This document shows, piece by piece, positions 17,905 through 25,492 of a DNA stretch of 43,937 nucleotides. Source of the DNA: a virus; the IMG/VR virus record IMGVR_UViG_3300028569_002402, positions 1 to 43,937 of that record. One strand, given 5' to 3'. Under the pieces are notes generated by a model. It had not been told where the DNA came from, did not search any database, and was given only the letters and a program-made list of their open reading frames with translations. The number at the start of each line of letters is the position of its first letter. Position 1 is the stretch's first letter. The translations under genes and the position numbers were made by a program.

Positions 17905-18129
17905 TTATTTTATATTTGTTCCGTTTTTGATTGCATCAACTGCTTTATTAAATTGTTTCATTACACCAGCTATTGATTTATAAAAGCTATGATTAGTTTC
18001 CTTAAATTGGTTATTATTATTTAGAAAAACAAATAAATATTTATTAGAATTTCCTGCATAAAGATTTTTTATCACTTTAATAGTATTATTATTACATGTA
18101 AATTCTACTAGAGTTTTACTATTATACAT
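17905..18129 (-). CDS. hypothetical protein
   Basis: This 74-residue basic protein has a beta-strand-rich first half (TLVEFTCNNNTIKVIKNLYA and KYLFVFLNNNN) and a helical end (SIAGVMKQFNKAVDAIKN). It begins 8 bases inside the end of the preceding gene. No motif is recognised. Confidence 0.58.
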   Translation of the reverse strand: MYNSKTLVEFTCNNNTIKVIKNLYAGNSNKYLFVFLNNNNQFKETNHSFYKSIAGVMKQFNKAVDAIKNGTNIK

Positions 18130-18361
18130 AATGATTTAATTTTTTTGTTAATTCATTAATTCTTATCTGCCAATACCACTTACCTAACCAACTAGATGCT
18201 TGTTTTTGTTTTTCAGTAAATTCTTTTATTTTTTTATTAATTGGTCTATTAATTTTTTCCAAGATATCTATATCATAATAACTATTGTTTTCTAGATTTG
18301 CGATTGCTGGATCTTCGGGTTTATTTTTGTCTGCTATTCTTTTATAAAAATTATCCTTCAT
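18122..18361 (-). CDS. hypothetical protein
   Basis: ATG at 18361 gives 79 residues and overlaps the end of queD by 11 bases. An ATG seven codons earlier is possible. The protein is hydrophilic and mostly helical, with KKIKEFTEKQKQASSWLGKW followed by a Trp/Arg-rich stretch. No domain recognised. Confidence 0.55.
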   Translation of the reverse strand: MKDNFYKRIADKNKPEDPAIANLENNSYYDIDILEKINRPINKKIKEFTEKQKQASSWLGKWYWQIRINELTKKLNHYV

Positions 18362-18820
18362 ATATAGCAGTATTTTTAGCATGTTCCATAAATTCTACTC
18401 TTGTAATTTTAACTCTACCTTCTGTTTCTTCCTGAATGAATGTATTTAATTTTTCATAGATATATTTTGCAAATTGTTCAGCTCCTGTAGCTGGGATTAT
18501 TCTTAATTGAATGATACCATCAAAATACATTTGTTTAAAACTTTCTAAATAAGGATCATCTTCTGCAATAATTGTTGTATGATCAAACATATGATCCATC
18601 CATACTTTAGGATTCATACCACCAATAGTTCCATTAGCACGTTTCATTCCACCAAAATCCCAAACCCAATTACGTTCGTCTAATTCACCCTCAAACCATA
18701 CTCTAAAAGATATTCCATATCCATGAAGATATTTACTTAACAATGGGTTCCCGATGCACGCCACTGTCGAAAGCATGCCGAGAACCCATCAAATAATTTT
18801 GTTGATTTAAATTTTTCCAT
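18351..18820 (-). CDS. queD: 6-carboxy-5,6,7,8-tetrahydropterin synthase, interrupted by a frameshift
   Basis: QueD turns dihydroneopterin triphosphate into 6-carboxytetrahydropterin. Two frames are needed for the whole protein. The first, from ATG at 18820, reads MEKFKSTKLFDGFSACFRQW and then RASGTHC, ending at TAA (18737-18739). The second resumes KYLHGYGISFRVWFEGELDE and continues through NWVWDFGGMK, WMDHMFDH and a final EFMEHAKNT to 18351. C of THC is the catalytic Cys position and HGY stands where HGH binds zinc. Five extra bases (TAAGT) separate the Cys codon from the Lys codon. The only open start for the second frame is ATG at 18776. This may be a real inactivating mutation, recoding, or an assembly error. 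Confidence 0.85.
18740..18787 (-). other. hairpin inside queD just before the frameshift
   Basis: On the coding strand the arm ATGGGTTCTCGGCATGC is followed after about 15 bases by GCATCGGGAACCCAT. The ends pair as ATGGGTTC/GAACCCAT (8 bp), then a wobble and two further pairs, a two-base bulge, and four more pairs. The stem ends two bases before the TGT-TAA where the frame is lost. Confidence 0.65.
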
Positions 18821-18821
18821 T

Positions 18822-19331
18822 TTATAAGTAATTTGATATATTATCTAATCTTTCTTCTATAGTACCTTTTAATATTACTAGTTGATCTTTAGGTATATAA
18901 TTAACCATAAATTCTCTAAATAATAAATCTATTTTCTTTTGTAGATCTTCATTTAATCTTTCCGGATCATATATATATCCAAATTCAATTGGAATATAAA
19001 AGAACTTCTCTACTTGATGTTTTGTTTCCTGGAATAGCTTTATCATTTCAGATACATCTATGTCAGGGTTTAATATTTGAGTATATATTATGCAGTCTAT
19101 AATACTTCTAGTAGATATTACATTTTTATGAGTTAAATAATTTTGATAAGCCCAGGTTGATAGCTCATTAATAACAATTTGCTTTTCTTGTTCAGAAAAG
19201 TCTAGCTGCTTTGCTATTCTATATACAGGTCTAGAAAAACCATCTGTAACATAATATTCCGGATATTTTTCCGATACTGCTTTTAATAGAGTACTTTTAC
19301 CTACTCCATGAGATCCTATTAATATTTTCAT
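18822..19331 (-). CDS. P-loop NTPase, nucleotide/nucleoside kinase-like
   Basis: This 169-residue protein has the Walker A motif GSHGVGKST at about residues 6-14. A lid-like region follows (STRSIIDCIIYTQIL with an Arg and Asp typical of AAA_28/NadR-type kinases), and then a helical C-terminus. The fold suggests a small phosphotransferase. It lies between the formyltransferase and queD genes, ending 1 base before queD's first ATG, so it is inside the modification operon. Which metabolite it acts on, if any, is unknown. An alternative is an unrelated AAA-type regulator. Confidence 0.78.
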   Translation of the reverse strand: MKILIGSHGVGKSTLLKAVSEKYPEYYVTDGFSRPVYRIAKQLDFSEQEKQIVINELSTWAYQNYLTHKNVISTRSIIDCIIYTQILNPDIDVSEMIKLFQETKHQVEKFFYIPIEFGYIYDPERLNEDLQKKIDLLFREFMVNYIPKDQLVILKGTIEERLDNISNYL

Positions 19332-19365
19332 TTCTAAATGTAGTGATAATTTATTAAATATCCAA

Positions 19366-19920
19366 CTATCTTAAATAATCTTTAAAGAATAAAATCCAAG
19401 ATATTAATGATGTTTCTTTTAATTTAGTATATGCATCTTCTAATGAATTAACATCATTAACTATACTGACTTCTTTAACTATTTCTCCATCATCTAGCAC
19501 TGGTGTTACTCTATGAACAACACTTCCTATAATAGGATATTTATCTTTATGATAGTAAGCATCTTCTTGCTTGTTTAATCCTTTTAACTCAGGATATTTT
19601 GATATTAATGCAGGGTGTCCGTTAAATATATCTCCCATATACTCACTAAAAAAATCCCTAGGGATAATGCGTAAAAAACCATGTAATGTAATAATTCTAC
19701 TATCTAATATATCCTCTTGAGAGAAGTGAGCTATTAAAGGATTAAAAGGTATCTCTCTTATTTCACAACTATACTTTTTGAAGTATTCTAATACTTCAAT
19801 ATTCATTTTACTTTTATTATTAGTAATAAGGAGCTTAGGCATAATACCTAGCTCCTCACTAATTGCTTTAATTTCAGAACCAGATTGACTAATAAAGCAA
19901 CACCAATTTAGTTTTTCCAT
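19366..19920 (-). CDS. formyltransferase, candidate dPreQ1 formyltransferase (DpdN-like)
   Basis: In this 184-residue protein of the PurN/formyltransferase fold, the catalytic triad is visible as N100 and H102 in IFNGHPAL and an Asp in VTPVLDDGEIV (143-144). RIITLHGFLRIIPRDFF matches the central strand before the active site. PurN-type enzymes move a formyl group from 10-formyl-tetrahydrofolate to an amine. Its start codon shares one base with the queF stop (TAATG) in a 7-deazaguanine operon. I therefore infer it formylates the aminomethyl group of dPreQ1, the role assigned to DpdN in phages with 7-(formylamino)methyl-7-deazaguanine. A purine synthesis role is the alternative, but no other pur gene is near. 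Confidence 0.8.
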   Translation of the reverse strand: MEKLNWCCFISQSGSEIKAISEELGIMPKLLITNNKSKMNIEVLEYFKKYSCEIREIPFNPLIAHFSQEDILDSRIITLHGFLRIIPRDFFSEYMGDIFNGHPALISKYPELKGLNKQEDAYYHKDKYPIIGSVVHRVTPVLDDGEIVKEVSIVNDVNSLEDAYTKLKETSLISWILFFKDYLR

Positions 19921-20846
19921 TACTGCCCCATTGTTTTTTTAGTATATATTTCTGGATTTATCATTACTTCCGGTATTAGTTTTATATTTGATGTTCTTAC
20001 TGGATTAATATCTAATGATCCTCTTCTAGCATATAATAATGATACCATTACATCTTCAATACCTTTTTGATTTACAAATTTAGTGTATAATACTTCTGCA
20101 CAAAATTCATGAAACTCATTCTTCTCTCTTAGCTGTAATATCTGCCTAAGTACGCTTTCAACATTAATTTTATACCCAGGTTTAACTACAAAATTAATAT
20201 AAGCTGAACCTGTATCTTTCTGTTTGGTATGTCTGCATCTAGATCTTAATACATTTGTTGATAATTTAACAGAATGTGATATATTATTCTTGTTGTTTTT
20301 TTCTGTAATATTATATGTATTATCTCCATTATATTCGATATCCTTCATATAATATATTTTATCATCTAAATAATTATATATATCTATATACTCTTTAACT
20401 GGATCTACAGCTTTTTCATCTGCATTATTTTTATGAAAATATACTCTAACATTAGTTTTTAATATATTACATAAATCTTTTGATATTTGATTTTCATAAT
20501 TTTTAATTGCCGCATCAATAGTATATCCCATTTTACACATATCATATGTATTTAAATATAACTTAATAGATTTTGATTCAACCATATATTCTGAATCAGA
20601 AGGATATATTATTTTTAACGTTCCTGCAACAGGTATTCCATTATTTAATAGGAATGTTGATTCATGACAATGCCATACATCATAACCGGTAAATTCTTTT
20701 CCAGTAATTCCGTACTCATTTCTAGCTAATGCTCTAGGCATTGGTACTAATAATGATGAATCAAAAGTATCAGTATATACTGCGTATGAGTTATCTGAAC
20801 CCAGACTTTTAGCAGCTATATCATTAATTGATTGATTACTTGACAT
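19920..20846 (-). CDS. queF: bimodular NADPH-dependent preQ0 reductase
   Basis: This 308-residue protein is of the long (E. coli-type) QueF form. N-terminal half: FTGYDVWHCHESTFLLNNG and VESKSIKLYLNT (89-100, the QueF signature). C-terminal half: SRCRHTKQKDTGS with catalytic C204 and D211, FHEF (245-248) for substrate binding, and YARRGSLDINPVR. The enzyme reduces the nitrile of preQ0 to the aminomethyl of preQ1. All catalytic residues are present. It overlaps the end of dpdA by 11 bases. Its presence predicts that the DNA base is preQ1-type rather than preQ0-type. Confidence 0.95.
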   Translation of the reverse strand: MSSNQSINDIAAKSLGSDNSYAVYTDTFDSSLLVPMPRALARNEYGITGKEFTGYDVWHCHESTFLLNNGIPVAGTLKIIYPSDSEYMVESKSIKLYLNTYDMCKMGYTIDAAIKNYENQISKDLCNILKTNVRVYFHKNNADEKAVDPVKEYIDIYNYLDDKIYYMKDIEYNGDNTYNITEKNNKNNISHSVKLSTNVLRSRCRHTKQKDTGSAYINFVVKPGYKINVESVLRQILQLREKNEFHEFCAEVLYTKFVNQKGIEDVMVSLLYARRGSLDINPVRTSNIKLIPEVMINPEIYTKKTMGQ

Positions 20847-21636
20847 ATGATTTAAATTTTCTAACGTTATATGATATTAACTCTAATTGTTCATCGCTAA
20901 GCTTAATATCTAAATTATCTGCTAATTTAGCTTTAGGTTTCTCTCTTATTAATCCATCTTCTAAAAACTTATTTCCAACCCATCCATTAATAATAGGTGA
21001 GCTTGTATCTAAAGAAAATATTAATTTTTGCATAATAGGATTGTCTTTATATAATGCAAACTCAATAGGATTTTGACATCCCAGTAAATGAAACTTTATA
21101 TTTCTACTTGAATACCAATCATTTGATGTATTATAGTAATTTTTAATCCACCATTTTAAGAATCTATATCTTACTGTTACCCATTCTGATTCTTTAATTA
21201 AATCGAAAGGTAGTGCAATTATATCTATATCTTTTGATATGTACAAATCTATACATTCTGTAATTTCTTCAAAGGAGCTGCCTTGACAAACTCCAATATA
21301 TTGTAAGGTATTATTGTATAAATCCTTGTATTTATTTATATATTCAATAGCATTACTTTTAGTTTTTTCATAATCATTAACTACATCTGGTAATACTAGA
21401 TGAGTCGGTTTATATTCCTGTGATAGGTCGTATAATTCCTCAAAAGGAATAGATTTACCTAATTCAAATGCTGAATTATCTAGAATTGAAAACCGAGCAG
21501 TTTCTAATTTCTTTTTATAGAACGCTGCATATTCTTTATCTAGATTTAATAAATGACCTAATACATAAGGATAATCATTAATTATATCATGAATAGGAAA
21601 TAATTGTTTAGGTATTTCGTGTGATATTAACATCAT
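20836..21636 (-). CDS. dpdA: DNA guanine transglycosylase, DpdA family
   Basis: This TGT-like protein of about 266 residues is far shorter than bacterial Tgt or cellular DpdA, as in phage-type DpdA. Segments include MLISHEIPKQLFP, SILDNSAFELG (nucleophile-side strand), THLVLPDVVNDY, YIGVCQGSSFEE, IIALPFDLI, FHLLGCQNPIEF and FSLDTSSPI with a candidate catalytic Asp. DpdA enzymes exchange guanine in DNA for a 7-deazaguanine base. ATG at 21636 is the first start after the HNH stop. An ATG at 21651 would overlap the HNH gene, and 21633 is also possible. The subfamily cannot be fixed by eye. Confidence 0.88.
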   Translation of the reverse strand: MMLISHEIPKQLFPIHDIINDYPYVLGHLLNLDKEYAAFYKKKLETARFSILDNSAFELGKSIPFEELYDLSQEYKPTHLVLPDVVNDYEKTKSNAIEYINKYKDLYNNTLQYIGVCQGSSFEEITECIDLYISKDIDIIALPFDLIKESEWVTVRYRFLKWWIKNYYNTSNDWYSSRNIKFHLLGCQNPIEFALYKDNPIMQKLIFSLDTSSPIINGWVGNKFLEDGLIREKPKAKLADNLDIKLSDEQLELISYNVRKFKSYVK

Positions 21637-21637
21637 A

Positions 21638-22063
21638 TTATTTATTATCATTTTTATTTATTTTTTCTAAATAATGTAATTCTCTATGACAATTAGCACA
21701 TAATCTAATACATTTACTAATTTCTTCTTTTGTTGATTTCCAACTAGAATAATGTCCTTGACTGCCAATTGTATATTTTTTTGTTTCTGTACTAATGTGA
21801 TGAAAATCTATTACATAAAATCTAGAATCACCACATCTTTCACATCCTTTTGCTTTTTCCTGATTAGCCCATTCTCTTACTTTTTCTACTTTCTTATTTC
21901 TAGATTGTAACCATTTTTCTTTTCCTTCTTCTTTTCTCCATCTTTTAGTTCCTAATTTATTGCATTCTTTACAGTAAGAAGTTAATATTTTTTTATTCTT
22001 ATCTCTCCAGTAAAAATTAGAAGGATCTTTTTCAATCTTGCATTTAGTACATTTATGTTTCAT
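21638..22063 (-). CDS. HNH endonuclease
   Basis: This 141-residue protein has an N-terminal zinc knuckle (KCTKCKIEKDPSNFYWRDK and YCKEC), a basic linker, a central CxxC (KGCERCGDSRF), DFHH (the first HNH histidine pair) and a closing CANCHRELH. This is the usual layout of short phage HNH nucleases. It sits between queC and dpdA and splits what would otherwise be a continuous operon. The shared AT-rich motif lies upstream. It is probably a free-standing homing enzyme. Confidence 0.86.
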   Translation of the reverse strand: MKHKCTKCKIEKDPSNFYWRDKNKKILTSYCKECNKLGTKRWRKEEGKEKWLQSRNKKVEKVREWANQEKAKGCERCGDSRFYVIDFHHISTETKKYTIGSQGHYSSWKSTKEEISKCIRLCANCHRELHYLEKINKNDNK

Positions 22064-22085
22064 AATTTGATATTAAGGATTACAT

Positions 22086-22096
22086 TAATAAATATC
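22086..22096 (-). promoter_or_regulatory. GATATTTATTA motif before HNH gene 21638
   Basis: The coding-strand copy lies about 22 bases before the ATG at 22063. It matches the first eight bases of the element shared by the endonuclease genes but lacks the TATAAT half. Confidence 0.4.
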
Positions 22097-22124
22097 AATA
22101 TAATCCCTTTATCATTATTTATTT

Positions 22125-22967
22125 TTAATTTTCAGATAATACTTTACTAACGTGAGCAATTACTTTATCCCAAGAAGCTATACCATCTTCATCTTCATAA
22201 ATTACAGGGTCAGGACGACCTAAATTAATAAAAGCCTCTACTCGTTCAACACTTGAAGCAGATTTATAATCTGAATTACCTGATGGATATGGTTTATAAC
22301 TAGTATTAGTTCTTCTATATACTTCATTAAAATCTAAACCTAACTCTTCACACAATTTTTCTCCATCTTTCAAAATATCAAGTTTTACACCTTTAAGATA
22401 TGGAGTAAAGTATTGTACCTTTTCAGATCCCCAATTTCCTATCCTAAAAGCATAATCATCAGCATCACGGAATTCTTGTCTACAATCAGGATATACTCCA
22501 AAGTCTCCAGCATGTATACCTAAAGCTATATCACAATTTTCTCCGGTTCTTTGAGCAACTGATAATGCTACTGCTTGAGTAATAGAAGCGAATATTTTGT
22601 TACGATTAGGGACTACAGTTGCTTTTTGATTATCTTCGGCATAGTGTCCTTCTGGTATATCTGCACCTCTTGTTACTAATGCTGAATCTAATAGATCGGA
22701 TAATCCATTTAATTGGATTTGACGATAATTGATTTTTGAGTATGGAATATCTTCAGCTAATATACCATATTCAAAATCCAAGTCATAAGCACAATTTATA
22801 TAATCTACTAATAATTGAGCACGTTCAAGTTCTACTTTGTGTTTTTGACCGTAATCAAATGAAATTGCCGTTACTGTATCGTATTCCTTTAAACAGCGTA
22901 ATAGTAATGTACTTGAATCCATCCCGCCGCTGGCACTAACAACTACATGTCGTTTTATTTTTTTCAT
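22125..22967 (-). CDS. queC: 7-cyano-7-deazaguanine (preQ0) synthase
   Basis: This 280-residue enzyme turns CDG to preQ0 with ATP and ammonia. The PP-loop SGGMDSS is at 13-19, followed by AISFDYGQKHKVELERA, which is diagnostic of QueC. VPNRNKIFASITQAVAL and ALGIHAGDFGVYPDCR are also typical. The C-terminal region where QueC normally binds zinc through CG-C-C reads TSYKPYPSGNSDYKSASSVE with no cysteine at all. Otherwise the protein is full length and looks active. It is the first modification enzyme of the run, placed between two HNH genes. Confidence 0.94.
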   Translation of the reverse strand: MKKIKRHVVVSASGGMDSSTLLLRCLKEYDTVTAISFDYGQKHKVELERAQLLVDYINCAYDLDFEYGILAEDIPYSKINYRQIQLNGLSDLLDSALVTRGADIPEGHYAEDNQKATVVPNRNKIFASITQAVALSVAQRTGENCDIALGIHAGDFGVYPDCRQEFRDADDYAFRIGNWGSEKVQYFTPYLKGVKLDILKDGEKLCEELGLDFNEVYRRTNTSYKPYPSGNSDYKSASSVERVEAFINLGRPDPVIYEDEDGIASWDKVIAHVSKVLSEN

Positions 22968-23027
22968 AATAACTATTATTTAAATGCTACAGTATGTTAT
23001 GGATAGTAGCTTGATCCTTCTTTTAAT

Positions 23028-23549
23028 TTATGAATTTTGTTTGAATTTTCCAATAAATATTCCGTGAATTTCTTCATGACATGAAACACACACTGTTAGT
23101 CCATTTTCAATATCAAATGCTTTTGAAAAATCTTTACTAAATGATATAATATGATGTGCTTGTAAATACCCTTGTATACCACATTTCTGGCATGTATATT
23201 TATCTCTTTCAAAAACTTGTTTTCTCCACTCAATTAATCTTGGATCGTTTCTTCGTTTTTGATTTGTATTAGTAATTCCACCTTTCCAATTATTATTTAC
23301 TGGACCTGTTTGATTTTTTCCATAAGCAGGATTATCTTTTCCTTTTTTAAACCTTGTTTTTATATTTGCCTCGGAATTTTTCATAGCTTTTGAGAGATTA
23401 TTTTTATGCTCTTCAGATTTAAATTTACCTATTAATGATTTTTTTTGTATCTCTGATCCGCATTTTCTACTACATGTTCTATAATTTTCGGAAGGCCAGG
23501 TTTCAAATTCTTTATTACATATTTCACAATTTTTTATAAGTTTAGGCAT
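23028..23549 (-). CDS. HNH endonuclease with NUMOD3-like segment
   Basis: ATG at 23549 gives 173 residues (MPKLIKNCEICNKEF). A GTG at 23582 is in frame but would place the shared AT-rich motif inside the gene. Layout: zinc finger (CEICNKEF and CSRKCG), NUMOD3-like DNA-binding motif around KKGKDNPAYGKNQTG, then KGGIT and the HNH nuclease FERDKYTCQKCGIQGY, QAHHIISF, CVSCHEEIH. It lies between an unknown gene and queC. A mobile homing enzyme is the simplest reading. Confidence 0.87.
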   Translation of the reverse strand: MPKLIKNCEICNKEFETWPSENYRTCSRKCGSEIQKKSLIGKFKSEEHKNNLSKAMKNSEANIKTRFKKGKDNPAYGKNQTGPVNNNWKGGITNTNQKRRNDPRLIEWRKQVFERDKYTCQKCGIQGYLQAHHIISFSKDFSKAFDIENGLTVCVSCHEEIHGIFIGKFKQNS

Positions 23550-23558
23550 ATTATTTTT

Positions 23559-23570
23559 AATATAAATATG
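23559..23570 (-). promoter_or_regulatory. CATATTTATATT motif before HNH gene 23028
   Basis: The coding strand reads GCATATTTATATTAAAAATA directly before ATG 23549. It matches the endonuclease-gene element with TATATT in place of TATAAT, and it decides in favour of the downstream ATG. Confidence 0.45.
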
Positions 23571-23636
23571 CAATTCCTCCACTTAATGTAAAAAATATTT
23601 TATTTTTACCATATATTATTATGAATAGTAAAAACT

Positions 23637-24155
23637 CTATTTTTTAAAATATTGTTCTAAGAAATGTGTAGGATATAATGAAATAAGTCCTGTATATTCT
23701 TTATTTGATATTTTTTTATAATGAACTATTATATCTAGATCTTTTGATTTTGAATATACTTTTGCACCTAGCTCCTTACCAGCTGCTTTTCCTAGAAAAT
23801 CATATAAGGATATATACTCTTGTTTTGATTCTTTCATAACTTTTAGTTTTTCTTTATTTATAATTAAGTGATTTTCTTCTAAATATTCCCATAATGTTTC
23901 AAATGAATAACAGATTGGATCTCCTTTTTCATTAGTAGCACTATATTCAATTTTCCCATCCTTTGTACTCCATTCTTTACGACCATAATCATTTTCATAG
24001 CAGAACCAAGAATACCAATCATAACCCTCTTCACCATATATCTCTTTAATTAATGTAGAAATTATTTCATGATATCTATCTACAAATTCTATTTTAATTT
24101 GCTCATCTAATACTTCTTGTTTTAATATTATTTTTAAAAAATTTTCGTATGTCAT
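23637..24155 (-). CDS. hypothetical protein
   Basis: This 172-residue acidic protein is of mixed helix and strand. It contains EGYDWYSWFCYENDYGRKEW and a later CYSFETLWEYLEE. The last third reads EYISLYDFLGKAAGKELGAK, ending in a strand region. I cannot name the family. It precedes the HNH-queC block and follows the helical protein at 24174 with an 18-base gap. No enzymatic motif is evident. Confidence 0.65.
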   Translation of the reverse strand: MTYENFLKIILKQEVLDEQIKIEFVDRYHEIISTLIKEIYGEEGYDWYSWFCYENDYGRKEWSTKDGKIEYSATNEKGDPICYSFETLWEYLEENHLIINKEKLKVMKESKQEYISLYDFLGKAAGKELGAKVYSKSKDLDIIVHYKKISNKEYTGLISLYPTHFLEQYFKK

Positions 24156-24173
24156 AACTTTGTTTTGGATATA

Positions 24174-24620
24174 TTATTTATATTTCAATTCCATAAAATA
24201 GTAAAATTCTTCTAGATTTCCAACAAAATTTTCAAATAACACATCATATTCTTCTGAAGCTATTCTGAATACTTGCTTTATTGCTTTTTTAAATTCTAAT
24301 AATCTTTTCTTTTCGTCTTTTTCAAAGTCTTCGATTAACCTTCTATACTTTTCCATGTATAGTCCGCTTTTACTTTGAAGTTCTTCATAGTCTTTTTTAT
24401 TCTTTATATTATCATCCCATTGCAAGATTGCATTTTGAGCTTGCCAATAATAATGAGAAAAATCAAAATCTCTGTTTTTAATACGTTGAATTAATGGATG
24501 GTGACCGGTTAGTTCACTTTTATTAATATAATTTCTCCACCATTGAAATCTATTATAATTAATAGGATTTAGATGTGATAATTTCTCTTCTATAAATTTT
24601 CTTGATTGTACTTTTACCAT
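24174..24620 (-). CDS. hypothetical helical protein
   Basis: This 148-residue, highly charged protein is almost entirely helical. YMEKYRRLIEDFEKDEKKRL and the following residues suggest a coiled coil at about 90-125, and aromatic-rich stretches flank it (NRFQWWRNYINKS and FSHYYWQAQNAILQW). Family not recognised. It follows the DUF5522-like gene by 23 bases. Confidence 0.62.
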   Translation of the reverse strand: MVKVQSRKFIEEKLSHLNPINYNRFQWWRNYINKSELTGHHPLIQRIKNRDFDFSHYYWQAQNAILQWDDNIKNKKDYEELQSKSGLYMEKYRRLIEDFEKDEKKRLLEFKKAIKQVFRIASEEYDVLFENFVGNLEEFYYFMELKYK

Positions 24621-24643
24621 TTTTAAATATAGTAAAATAAATT

Positions 24644-24811
<168 letters not shown>

Positions 24812-25492
24812 TTATAATACTTCACATGATGCTCCAGAACAGGCTAGACTTTCACTTAGATCAGTATTATCTGAGAATTCAATAACCTTAGTTAGATCTA
24901 TTGCATGAAGGTGTTCTACTATTTCATTAAACTTTTCTTCAGTAATATCTTCAAATGGTGCTTGTACGTAAGATCCTCCGAAATACGGTAAAACTGATAA
25001 TCCGTTAAATGTTTCTCTATTCTTCCACATCCATTCACCTACTTTATCCCATTCTCCTTCTTGAATAGAAACTGTTGCAGATACGTTATTAGTATTAGCT
25101 CCTTTTCTATGCCCTTTCTTTACCCATTGAGTATTAAATTTCTTTACTCTTTCTAACATATCCATTACATCTTCTGTTCTTAATATAGACCCTTCAGGTG
25201 CTTTTTGCGGTACTGAAATTACAGCTTGGATTGTTGGTTTAAAGAAATCATCTTCAACTAATTCCGGGTGATTAATGGCAAGATAAGTATAGATTGCTTC
25301 ATTCTTACCTACTCTAATTCTTCTGATATAGTAATCATTATGCCAAGCATGAATTCCCGATGATGTTCCTAATACGAGAGAGCTTGTATTATGAACTACT
25401 GCACCGTTTGATAGTTGATAGCTATGTGTATTTTCTACCTCTAAATCTACAGTAAACTCCGAGCTAGCTTTTTTAATTGATTTAATTTTCAT
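24812..25492 (-). CDS. nrdJ: ribonucleotide reductase piece 3: intein 2 C-fragment plus C-terminal extein
   Basis: Residues 1-35 form a C-terminal intein fragment ending in the splicing junction AVVHN, followed by T at +1. Residues 36-226 are reductase. TSSLVLGTSSGIHAWHNDYY is the conserved block joining KPSG in the previous piece. It continues through EGSILRTEDVMD to a C-terminal CSGASC pair that can regenerate the active-site disulfide. The start overlaps the endonuclease gene by 11 bases. Trans-splicing with the piece at 26688 is needed for activity. Confidence 0.92.
   Translation of the reverse strand: MKIKSIKKASSEFTVDLEVENTHSYQLSNGAVVHNTSSLVLGTSSGIHAWHNDYYIRRIRVGKNEAIYTYLAINHPELVEDDFFKPTIQAVISVPQKAPEGSILRTEDVMDMLERVKKFNTQWVKKGHRKGANTNNVSATVSIQEGEWDKVGEWMWKNRETFNGLSVLPYFGGSYVQAPFEDITEEKFNEIVEHLHAIDLTKVIEFSDNTDLSESLACSGASCEVL
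25388..25492 (-). other. split intein 2, C-terminal fragment (35 residues)
   Basis: The sequence carries VDLEVENTHSYQLSNG (block F type) and ends VVHN (block G), with Thr as first extein residue. It is typical of natural C-inteins of about 35 residues. Confidence 0.9.

Noticed and set aside
23550-23582. GTG start at 23582 for the HNH gene, giving 11 extra residues.
   Set aside because: It would put the shared AT-rich element inside the gene; the protein starting at ATG 23549 begins right at its zinc finger.
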